A stretch of 7,145 nucleotides of DNA. Source: JBLHKE01 sp047619485. GTDB lineage: Bacteria > Verrucomicrobiota > Verrucomicrobiia > Verrucomicrobiales > DEV007. A program made the translations under genes and the position numbers. Where the stretch lies: positions 1 to 7,145 of the forward strand of contig JBLHKE010000402.1 in assembly GCA_047619485.1 (NCBI GenBank), written 5' to 3'. The notes under the pieces are model-generated. The model did no database searches and was not told where the DNA came from. It saw nothing but the letters and a program-made list of their open reading frames with translations. Numbering within the stretch: the stretch's first letter is position 1; each line of letters opens with the position of its first letter. This document shows positions 1 to 5,687 of this stretch, piece by piece.

Positions 1-968
1 ATCGCCCAGCTGGTCGCTGCGATCGAGATGAACTGGTGTTTGCCGTGCGGATCACCGTTGTCGAAGAATTTCTGCACCGGCTTCGAGCGTGTTTCGACCA
101 ACCATGATCCATCGGGTTTCTGGGATTTGAGGAGAAACTCCACCCCACGCCTGACCGCCGGATCACTGTCCGCCAGTCCCGTCTCGTCCAAAATAAACAG
201 AGTCTGCCCAGTGGCGTAGGCGTCGGACTCCATGTCTGGCAATTGCGACCAGCCACCGTCGTCGTTCTGGTTCTCCAGAATCTTAGCACGCAAGCCTGCG
301 ACCTTGTCTGAGGCTGTGTCTTCGCCCAACTCCGCGAGTGCCCACAGCTTCGCATTCGAGTCTTCCTGCGATTTCTCTTTTGACTGTGCGAGCCACCTCG
401 TCGCTTTCTCGACCGCCTTCGCGACGGCAGCCTTTCTGTCCTTTTGGGCAATCCGTCCCATGTAGTAGGCTGCGAGAAACGTCGTCATCGCATCCGATTC
501 TTCAAGCGGGGGGCGGTGGCTCTGGAGTTGCCAGTGGCCGTCCTCATTCTGGCGCTTGAGGAGATAGTCCGTCAGGGCATCGCTCACCTGATCCGGCTTC
601 CGTCCCGCGAGGTCGAGCGCCCACAATGAATAGGCGACCGTCATGCTACGGCCTCCGACTCCTTCACCCTTGGCAACTTTTTCCGTCCGCTCTTTGTAGA
701 AGTCGTGAGTGAAAACCGCCTGCTCTTGCAAGAGATCGGAGTCGATCGTGGCGCCGTAAGTGCGTGCCTCGACCATCGCTAGCATCGGTAGACTCTGGTG
801 ATGGCACGAGAAACAGCTGCGGTTCTCCGGGTAGCTCGCGGCGGCTTTCTGAACCGTCTTGAGTCCTGCATCGATCGCCTTCCCTAAGCGGGCAGCCGCC
901 TGGTCGTCGGCCCAGACAGCAAGGGGACTCGTCCATAAGACGGCGATGGTGGTAATCAGGAGTTTCAT
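1..968 (-). CDS. Exported CxxCH-motif protein with prenyltransferase/squalene-cyclase-like repeats (3' end cut by window)
   Basis: Read on the minus strand from the ATG at 968-966, the frame stays open for 322 codons to the left edge. Residues 1-20 form a Sec signal peptide (Lys2, a hydrophobic core, then AVWA before Asp21). A haem-c-type motif CFSCH lies at 52-56, inside NRSCFSCHHQSLP. Three QW-like repeats follow: QNEDGHW (140-146), QNDDGGW (234-240) and QKPDGSW (283-289). Such repeats are typical of the alpha/alpha barrel of squalene-hopene cyclases and prenyltransferases. The last visible residues, HQFISIAATSWA, resemble the usual C-terminus of exported members of this class, so probably only a few residues are missing. 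The DxDD acid motif of true squalene-hopene cyclases is not seen, so hopanoid synthesis is unlikely. The probable location is the periplasm, with covalent haem if the motif is used. The substrate is unknown. The gene is divergent from the operon starting at 1119, and no Shine-Dalgarno sequence precedes its start. Confidence 0.85.
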   Translation of the reverse strand, partial: MKLLITTIAVLWTSPLAVWADDQAAARLGKAIDAGLKTVQKAAASYPENRSCFSCHHQSLPMLAMVEARTYGATIDSDLLQEQAVFTHDFYKERTEKVAKGEGVGGRSMTVAYSLWALDLAGRKPDQVSDALTDYLLKRQNEDGHWQLQSHRPPLEESDAMTTFLAAYYMGRIAQKDRKAAVAKAVEKATRWLAQSKEKSQEDSNAKLWALAELGEDTASDKVAGLRAKILENQNDDGGWSQLPDMESDAYATGQTLFILDETGLADSDPAVRRGVEFLLKSQKPDGSWLVETRSKPVQKFFDNGDPHGKHQFISIAATSWA

Positions 969-1118
969 CGGTAGCAATCCAATAGCTTCCAGAACTGTGT
1001 GGGAATCAATCCATTTTCTTGCGCGGATTGATCCGCAACGATCGTGTGACGCGCGGAGGAACAGAACAAGTAAGATAGTGAATGACCTCGTAGGCATTTC
1101 TGAGTACGATGCTGACTG
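969..1118. promoter_or_regulatory. Divergent intergenic region with candidate operator dyads
   Basis: These 150 bp separate two divergent starts (968 minus, 1119 plus) and must hold the promoters of both genes unless transcription starts outside. An inverted repeat pairs ATCAATCC (1005-1012) with GGATTGAT (1025-1032) across 12 nt; it extends to about ten pairs (1002-1034) if one A bulges. A second, overlapping dyad is GCGGAT-TG-ATCCGC (1023-1036). CAATCCA also occurs as a direct repeat at 975-981 and 1007-1013, 32 bp apart or about three helical turns. These look like regulator half-sites, but the regulator is unknown. I see no convincing -35/-10 pair for either direction. Confidence 0.4.
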
Positions 1119-2528
1119 ATGTCCCATTTTCCTGCGAGCTCTAACCGGCGGCAATTTTTGCTGCGATCTGGTGGTGGATTTGGCGCGCTGGCACTTTCGC
1201 AACTGATGGCCGGTGAGGGATTGCTCAACTCCGATCCGATGCGACCGCTTGATCCGCATTTTTCAGGCAAAGCGAAGCGGGTTATTTACCTGTTTATGCA
1301 CGGCGGACCGAGCCACGTCGACCTGTGGGATCCGAAACCGGACCTGGTCAAATATTCGGGCAAGCCCTTGCCGGAGAGTTTCGGCTCGGTGATGACGCGG
1401 CGCAATGTTGCCAGAAACCCGCTGCTCGCGCCGGTCAAACCGTTCCGCAAACGCGGGCAGTCGGGCATCGAAATCAGTGATTTCCTCCCGCATATGGCCG
1501 AGCTGGCCGACGAGTTCTGTGTGCTACGCGGATGCCACGGCGACAGCGTCAACCACCCGCAGTCGGTCTACCAGATGAACACGGGGTCGATTCTCGCTGG
1601 CAAGCCGAGCCTCGGTAGCTGGGTCTCGTATGGGCTCGGTAGCGAGAATCAGAGCATGCCATCGTTCGTCGTCATGCCGGATCCAGCAGGTGGTTTGAAA
1701 GGTGGTCCGCCAGCTTGGGGAAGCGGTTTTCTACCAGCGAGTTATCAGGGTACAACGATGCGTCCGGGCGCGGCACCGATTCTAAACTTGAAACCGCAAG
1801 CTGGCGTTTCGACTGCGCAACAACGCTCGATCTTGGAACTCTCTGACAAGCTTAATGCCCGGCACCTTGCGGAGCGCGATTTCGATGACGAACTCGCCGC
1901 GCGCGTGCGCTCGTACGAGTTGGCGTTTCGCATGCAGGCAGCCGCGCCTGAGGTCGTCGACATCTCTGGCGAATCACGGGCGACTTTGCACGAGTATGGC
2001 ATCGACCAGAAGCACACGCGCGAGTTCGGTACGCGCTGCTTGCTAGCGCGGCGGATGATCGAGAGCGGCGTGCGCTTCGTGCAACTCTACAGCGGGAATA
2101 CCAACGGCTGGGACGCGCACGATGATGTCCTCAAAAACCACACGAAATACTGTGCGGCCACCGACCGGCCGGTCGCCGGGTTGCTGCGCGACCTGAAAGC
2201 ACGCGGGTTGCTGGACGACACGCTGGTGATCTGGGGGGGCGAGTTCGGGCGCATGCCGATGAGCGAGAAAGGGCTCGGACGCGATCACAATCCCTGGGGT
2301 TACAGCGTCGTGCTCGCTGGCGCGGGGGTGAGAGGAGGCATGACCTACGGCGCAACCGACCCGATCGGGCTGCGTGCGGTGGAGGATACCGTCCACATCA
2401 ATGATCTGCACGCGACGATTCTGCATCTGTTAGGCATGGATCACGAAAAACTCACCTTCCGCCATAACGGACGCGACGAGCGGCTCACCGACGTGGCTGG
2501 GAAAGTCATCACCCCGATCCTCGCGTGA
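1119..2528 (+). CDS. DUF1501 family protein, Tat-exported, alkaline-phosphatase/sulfatase-like fold
   Basis: This 469-residue protein is a normal-length DUF1501 member, a family related to the alkaline phosphatase/sulfatase superfamily. A twin-arginine signal lies at residues 9-16 (NRRQFLLR), followed by a glycine/alanine-rich hydrophobic stretch to about residue 31, so export as a folded protein is expected. Family landmarks are MHGGPSHVDLWDPKP (60-74), an NHPQSVYQMNTGS block, GWDAHDD, GGEFGRMP (373-380) and GRDHNPWG (387-394), then DLHATILHLLG near the C-terminus. The His and Asp residues in these blocks are the likely metal ligands. There is no CxPxR formylglycine motif, so it should not be called a classical type I sulfatase. 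The enzymatic reaction of the family is not established. The ATG at 1119 is chosen because a TGA lies in frame at 1113-1115 and the Tat motif begins eight residues later. No Shine-Dalgarno sequence is visible. It is the first gene of the operon; its stop overlaps the next start. Confidence 0.93.
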   Translation: MSHFPASSNRRQFLLRSGGGFGALALSQLMAGEGLLNSDPMRPLDPHFSGKAKRVIYLFMHGGPSHVDLWDPKPDLVKYSGKPLPESFGSVMTRRNVARNPLLAPVKPFRKRGQSGIEISDFLPHMAELADEFCVLRGCHGDSVNHPQSVYQMNTGSILAGKPSLGSWVSYGLGSENQSMPSFVVMPDPAGGLKGGPPAWGSGFLPASYQGTTMRPGAAPILNLKPQAGVSTAQQRSILELSDKLNARHLAERDFDDELAARVRSYELAFRMQAAAPEVVDISGESRATLHEYGIDQKHTREFGTRCLLARRMIESGVRFVQLYSGNTNGWDAHDDVLKNHTKYCAATDRPVAGLLRDLKARGLLDDTLVIWGGEFGRMPMSEKGLGRDHNPWGYSVVLAGAGVRGGMTYGATDPIGLRAVEDTVHINDLHATILHLLGMDHEKLTFRHNGRDERLTDVAGKVITPILA

Positions 2529-4348
2529 AGATTTTCGCCATCAGCATCGCCGCTGCTTGCGCATTGCTTGCGCTGTCCGCGTTAGCAGAAGAGGAACCCG
2601 CGATCACGGTGGCTGATCGCGCGCACTGGTCTTTCACGCCGCCATTTCGCCCGGAGCCGCCTGATGTCGCGACAGAGAGCGCGATCGACCGGTTTGTGCT
2701 CGCACGACTCGGCCGCGCAGGACTTGATTTTTCTCCGCAGGCGGGGCGGCGCACGCTAATCCGGCGAGTCACCTTCGATCTCACTGGCCTGCCTCCGACT
2801 CCAGCGGAAGTCGATGGCTTTGTCACTGACGAATCTCCCAACGCTTACGGGGAACTTGTCGACCGGCTGTTGGCATCTACAGGCTACGGCGAACGCTGGG
2901 CGCAGCACTGGCTCGATCTGGCGCGCTTCGCCGAGAGCGATGGGTTCGAGCACGATAAAGTCCGGCCTGAAGCGTGGCGTTACCGCGACTGGGTGATCGG
3001 AGCCCTCAATGCGGACATGCCGTATGATCGTTTTGTCCAATTGCAGCTCGCTGCTGACGAGATCGCGCCAGAAGACGCGGCGGCGCAGGCGGCGACAGGT
3101 TTCCTGCTAGCCGGACCCGATATGCCGGATATCAATCTGGTCGACGAGCGCCGCCACAACTTCCTCAACGGCATGACGAGCACGGTGGGCGAGGCCTTGA
3201 TGGGCTTGACCGTCGCTTGTGCGCAGTGTCACCATCACAAAACTGATCCGGTAAGCACTGACGATTTCTACCGCATGCGCGCGGTCTTTGCGAACGCCAT
3301 CGTTGACGTGAAACGCGACAAGCCGTTTGGATCTCAAGTAAAAGAGAATGGCTCGCAGGCACCTGCGAGTTTCGTCATGAAGCGCGGCGACTTTCGCAGT
3401 CCCGGCGAGGTTGCCGAACCGGCGTTTTTGCGCGTGCTCAATCCCGGTGGTGCGCAGATTTCGCCGCCGGTTGAAGGCGCGGGTTCTTCGATGCGGCGGG
3501 CGGCCTTCGCACGCTGGCTCACGCGTGCCGAACACCCGCTGACCGCGCGCGTCATCGTCAACCGGCTGTGGCAGCATCACTTCGGAACCGGCCTTGTCCT
3601 GAGCGCTGGCGACTTCGGCCATACTGGCGCGGCACCGACCCATCCGCAGCTGTTGGACTGGCTCGCTACCGAACTTCCCGCCCAAGGGTGGAGCTTGAAA
3701 AAGATGCATCGGCTGATGCTGACCTCGCGCACCTACCGGCAGGCGAGTCGCGGCGCAGGCGAAGCGTGGAGCGCGACGCTGTCCAAAGATCCGTCCAATT
3801 CGCTGGTCTCGCGCATGCCGCGGCGGCGCATGGATGGCGAGACGATTCGCGATGCTTTCCTCTCGGTGTCTGGCCGGCTGAACCCAACTGGTGGTGGCGA
3901 GAGCATCCGCCCACCGCTGCCGAAAGAGGTGACGTCGACCCTGTTGAACAACCAGTGGAAGATCACGCCGGACAAAGAGGCGCACCGGCGGCGCAGCATC
4001 TACATTTTCGTCCGGCGCAATCTGCGCTACCCGATGTTCGATAATTTTGATCGGCCCGACAGCAACATGAGCTGCTCGCGCCGTAGTCAGTCGACCACTG
4101 CTCCGCAGTCGCTGATGCTGCTGAACTCCGAGTTTTCGCTCGCGACTGCGGAGTCGCTCGCGGCGCGAGTTTCGGGCGACGGTGCGAGTGAGTTGCAGCG
4201 GCTCGAGCGCATCTATGCCCTCATCTTCTCGCGCCCGCCAACTCCTGCTGAACGTAACCTAGGCTTGGAGTTTCTGCATTCGGGTGGGAGGCTCGATCTC
4301 TACTGCCTCGCACTTCTCAATACCAACGAGGCGATTTACATCGACTGA
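2525..4348 (+). CDS. DUF1549/DUF1553 (planctomycete-cytochrome-associated) protein with CxxCH motif, compact form
   Basis: The GTG start at 2525 shares the four bases GTGA with the DUF1501 stop, which suggests translational coupling. Residues 1-21 are a Sec signal peptide ending ALA before Glu22. DUF1549 spans about 54-255, opening with IDRFVLARL and including TFDLTGLPPTPAEVDGF; it carries CAQCHHHKTDP with Cys232, Cys235 and His236, a haem-c-type motif. FVMKRGDFRSPGE starts at 283 and leads into DUF1553 (about 322-607), with ARVIVNRLWQHHFGTGLV, YIFVRRNLRYPMFDNFDRPD and STTAPQSLMLLNSEF; the chain ends NEAIYID, as is usual for the family. The N-terminal PSCyt1 cytochrome domain of many relatives is absent, and only about 28 residues separate the DUF1549 end from the KRGD block, where many relatives have a much longer insert. 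At 607 residues it is therefore short. It is probably periplasmic or surface-exposed and possibly redox-active. The specific function is unknown. Pairing with DUF1501 is characteristic of the PVC group. Confidence 0.92.
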   Translation: MKIFAISIAAACALLALSALAEEEPAITVADRAHWSFTPPFRPEPPDVATESAIDRFVLARLGRAGLDFSPQAGRRTLIRRVTFDLTGLPPTPAEVDGFVTDESPNAYGELVDRLLASTGYGERWAQHWLDLARFAESDGFEHDKVRPEAWRYRDWVIGALNADMPYDRFVQLQLAADEIAPEDAAAQAATGFLLAGPDMPDINLVDERRHNFLNGMTSTVGEALMGLTVACAQCHHHKTDPVSTDDFYRMRAVFANAIVDVKRDKPFGSQVKENGSQAPASFVMKRGDFRSPGEVAEPAFLRVLNPGGAQISPPVEGAGSSMRRAAFARWLTRAEHPLTARVIVNRLWQHHFGTGLVLSAGDFGHTGAAPTHPQLLDWLATELPAQGWSLKKMHRLMLTSRTYRQASRGAGEAWSATLSKDPSNSLVSRMPRRRMDGETIRDAFLSVSGRLNPTGGGESIRPPLPKEVTSTLLNNQWKITPDKEAHRRRSIYIFVRRNLRYPMFDNFDRPDSNMSCSRRSQSTTAPQSLMLLNSEFSLATAESLAARVSGDGASELQRLERIYALIFSRPPTPAERNLGLEFLHSGGRLDLYCLALLNTNEAIYID

Positions 4349-4353
4349 CTTAC

Positions 4354-5319
4354 ATGCGTATCGCACTCTTAGTTACCCCATTCTCCGACCAGAATCTCCA
4401 ACTCGCCGCTCAGATCGGGGCGACGGAGATCGTCTCGGTCTATCCAGGTTTGGAGCTTGCCGTTCTGTTAGCGATCCGTGATCGGGTGGAGTCATTCGGG
4501 ATGCGGCTCGGTGTGATCGAGCGGCTGGTGCCGACCTTGCGCTTCGTCCACAACTCGGCGGGCCGCGACCAGCAGATCGAAGATTTCAAAATTCTGATCC
4601 GCAATATGGGTGAGGCTGGTGTGCCGGTGCTCTGCTATAGCTGGATGCCAGATGACGACTGGCAGCGGACGTCGATCGACGTGCTGGAGCGCGGGGGTGC
4701 AAGAGTGACGGCTCTCGACCTAGGGGAAAAGTCGTCGGTTCCGAATGATACGGGTTTCCGCGCAGAGATCCACGCGCCGACGAGTGCAGGGCAGCTCTGG
4801 GAAAATTTGGAGTACTTTCTCAACGAGGTCGTGCCGGTCGCGGAGCAGTGTGGGGTGAAACTCGCGATGCACCCGGATGATCCGCCGGTGGACGATCTCC
4901 ACGGGCAAGCGCGCATCATGTCCACGCCGGAGGCGTTCGAGCGCCTGGTGAAGATCGTCGACTCGCCGTCGAACGGGATCTGCTGCTGCCAGGGGACTTT
5001 CGCCTCAGCGGCTGCTGAGTACGACATGCCAGCCCTCATCCGGCGGCTGGCACCGCACATCCATTTTGTGCACTTCCGCGACGTAGTCGGCTCGATGCCG
5101 AGTTTCCGTGAATCGTTTCACGACAATGGGAAGACGGACATGGTCGCGTGCATGCAGGCCTACTACGATGCTGGTATCGACTGTCCGATCCGCCCGGATC
5201 ACGCGCCAACGATGGCGGGGGAGACCAACGAATTTCCGGGCTACCACATGCTCGGGCGTCTGTTTGCGGTCGGCTACATACGCGGCCTGATGCAATCGGC
5301 CGAGCGCAAACTCCTCTAA
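4354..5319 (+). CDS. uxuA: Mannonate dehydratase (UxuA-type)
   Basis: This 321-residue cytoplasmic TIM-barrel protein has no signal peptide. UxuA dehydrates D-mannonate to 2-keto-3-deoxy-D-gluconate in hexuronate catabolism (EC 4.2.1.8). Visible hallmarks are CYSWMPDDDWQRTS (94-107), MHPDDPP with His173, GICCCQGTF with Cys212, HIHFVHFRD with His237/His240, FHDNGKTD, RPDHAP with Asp282 and His283, and Tyr297 in FPGYHM. From family knowledge, one His from the MHPDDPP block, the Cys, a His of HFxHFRD and the Asp bind the divalent metal, while the His after that Asp and a Tyr 14 residues later act in catalysis; all are present. The protein is shorter than many UxuA proteins (roughly 340-400 residues), with a trimmed N-terminus lacking the usual WxWYGP-like opening. 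The start lies 5 bp after the preceding stop, with no clear Shine-Dalgarno sequence, so it is the third gene of the operon. A related sugar dehydratase or epimerase specificity cannot be excluded. Confidence 0.85.
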   Translation: MRIALLVTPFSDQNLQLAAQIGATEIVSVYPGLELAVLLAIRDRVESFGMRLGVIERLVPTLRFVHNSAGRDQQIEDFKILIRNMGEAGVPVLCYSWMPDDDWQRTSIDVLERGGARVTALDLGEKSSVPNDTGFRAEIHAPTSAGQLWENLEYFLNEVVPVAEQCGVKLAMHPDDPPVDDLHGQARIMSTPEAFERLVKIVDSPSNGICCCQGTFASAAAEYDMPALIRRLAPHIHFVHFRDVVGSMPSFRESFHDNGKTDMVACMQAYYDAGIDCPIRPDHAPTMAGETNEFPGYHMLGRLFAVGYIRGLMQSAERKLL

Positions 5320-5362
5320 CCAAATGAAGATGAAGCACTGCTTCTACGCACTCTTTCCATCG

Positions 5363-5377
5363 GCCATCTGTGATGGC
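5363..5377 (+). terminator. Small hairpin downstream of the operon, possible terminator
   Basis: GCCATC-TGT-GATGGC is a perfect 6-bp stem with a 3-nt loop, 43 nt after the mannonate dehydratase stop. A run of five T (5389-5393) follows about 11 nt later, further away than in a canonical intrinsic terminator. It is a weak candidate for ending the plus-strand operon. Confidence 0.3.
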
Positions 5378-5445
5378 TAAGGAATTGCTTTTTGGCCCCG
5401 AATGTCTAGGCGCCTGTTGGACGGGCAGGGGAGGAAGACTGCGAC

Positions 5446-5495
5446 CCCCCGTTCACTGATCCGAGTTGGTCTGGAATCAGAGGCTTCTTAGGGGG
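5446..5495. repeat. Nested imperfect stem-loop
   Basis: CTGATCC (5456-5462) can pair with GGAATCAG (5473-5480) with one bulged A, enclosing a 10-nt loop. Outside it, CCCCC (5446-5450) can pair with GGGGG (5491-5495) across an asymmetric interior loop. It could be part of a bidirectional terminator or a structured 3' UTR. No known RNA family was recognised. Confidence 0.3.
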
Positions 5496-5497
5496 AA

Positions 5498-5534
5498 CGA
5501 AAAACAACTAATTAATATCTACTAGTCTTTTTCG
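5498..5534. repeat. Inverted repeat CGAAAAA / TTTTTCG
   Basis: CGAAAAA (5498-5504) and TTTTTCG (5528-5534) are perfect 7-bp arms around a 23-nt AT-rich loop. The arms end in A and T runs on either strand, as could suit termination in the convergent direction, but the stem alone would be weak. Confidence 0.25.
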
Positions 5535-5543
5535 CCATCACCT

Positions 5544-5687
5544 GTGTTGGATTCGGCTCAAATAGCCCGCTATGATCGCCTTATCCGCCTTGATGCTGGC
5601 CAAAAATTCTGCGCATCTTTGTATGACTTATTTCCTGACAACCCCTTAGCGCAGAACCGGCTGGCTGTGGGGCAATTATTCGGGTGA
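5544..5687 (+). CDS. Doubtful 47-residue small ORF or gene fragment
   Basis: From the GTG at 5544 (or TTG at 5547) a frame runs to the TGA at 5685-5687, overlapping the last 12 bp of the convergent lectin-like gene. The translation includes IARYDRLIRLDAGQKF and LYDLFPDNPLAQNRL, which looks more protein-like than random sequence. There is no ribosome binding site, an in-frame TAG lies upstream at 5523-5525, and by my count about half the codons end in G or C. It may be chance, a real small protein, or the C-terminal remnant of a decayed gene. I recognise no family. Confidence 0.15.
   Translation: MLDSAQIARYDRLIRLDAGQKFCASLYDLFPDNPLAQNRLAVGQLFG
5642..5672 (-). terminator. Hairpin just beyond the lectin-like gene stop, possible terminator
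   Basis: CCCC (5642-5645) pairs with GGGG (5669-5672), AGC (5648-5650) with GCT (5664-5666) and CAG (5652-5654) with CTG (5661-5663), giving an imperfect ten-pair stem with a 6-nt loop. It begins three bases past the TAA of the minus-strand gene. No U-tract follows in the minus direction, so it would be a non-canonical terminator or a 3'-end-stabilising structure. Confidence 0.35.

Larger units (their letters stand above)
5320..5675. other. Convergent intergenic region, 356 bp
   Basis: This stretch lies between the end of the plus-strand operon and the end of the minus-strand lectin-like gene. It is more AT-rich than the genes, especially at 5500-5530. It holds several inverted repeats (listed separately) and one doubtful short ORF at its right end. 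I see no tRNA, insertion sequence or convincing promoter in it. The obvious role is transcription termination in both directions. Confidence 0.6.

Noticed and set aside
1..968. Minus-strand repeat protein as a true squalene-hopene cyclase
   Set aside because: It is far shorter than the roughly 630-residue cyclases, is exported, carries a CxxCH motif, and lacks a visible DxDD catalytic motif.
859..1119. 86-codon plus-strand frame that ends at the DUF1501 start
   Set aside because: Its first part is antisense to the CxxCH/repeat protein's signal peptide and haem-type motif, and the rest is intergenic; no family resemblance.
2043..2426. 127-codon open frame on the minus strand inside the DUF1501 gene
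   Set aside because: It is antisense to conserved DUF1501 motifs and has no recognisable domain, so it is a shadow of the plus-strand gene.
1119..2528. DUF1501 protein as a classical type I sulfatase
   Set aside because: The CxPxR formylglycine signature is absent, and the visible motifs are those of DUF1501 rather than of annotated sulfatases.
3107..3985. 292-codon open frame on the minus strand inside the DUF1549/DUF1553 gene
   Set aside because: Its translation is rich in Arg and Ala with no family motif, and it lies wholly antisense to a gene with clear domains. GC-rich codons often leave such frames open.
5324..5380. 18-residue ORF starting 4 nt after the mannonate dehydratase stop
   Set aside because: It is very short, has no ribosome binding site, and its end coincides with the hairpin at 5363-5377. 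Chance is the simplest explanation.
5320..5675. Insertion-sequence remnant or attachment site in the convergent gap
   Set aside because: No terminal inverted repeats paired with direct target duplications and no transposase motif were found; the inverted repeats seen are short and local.
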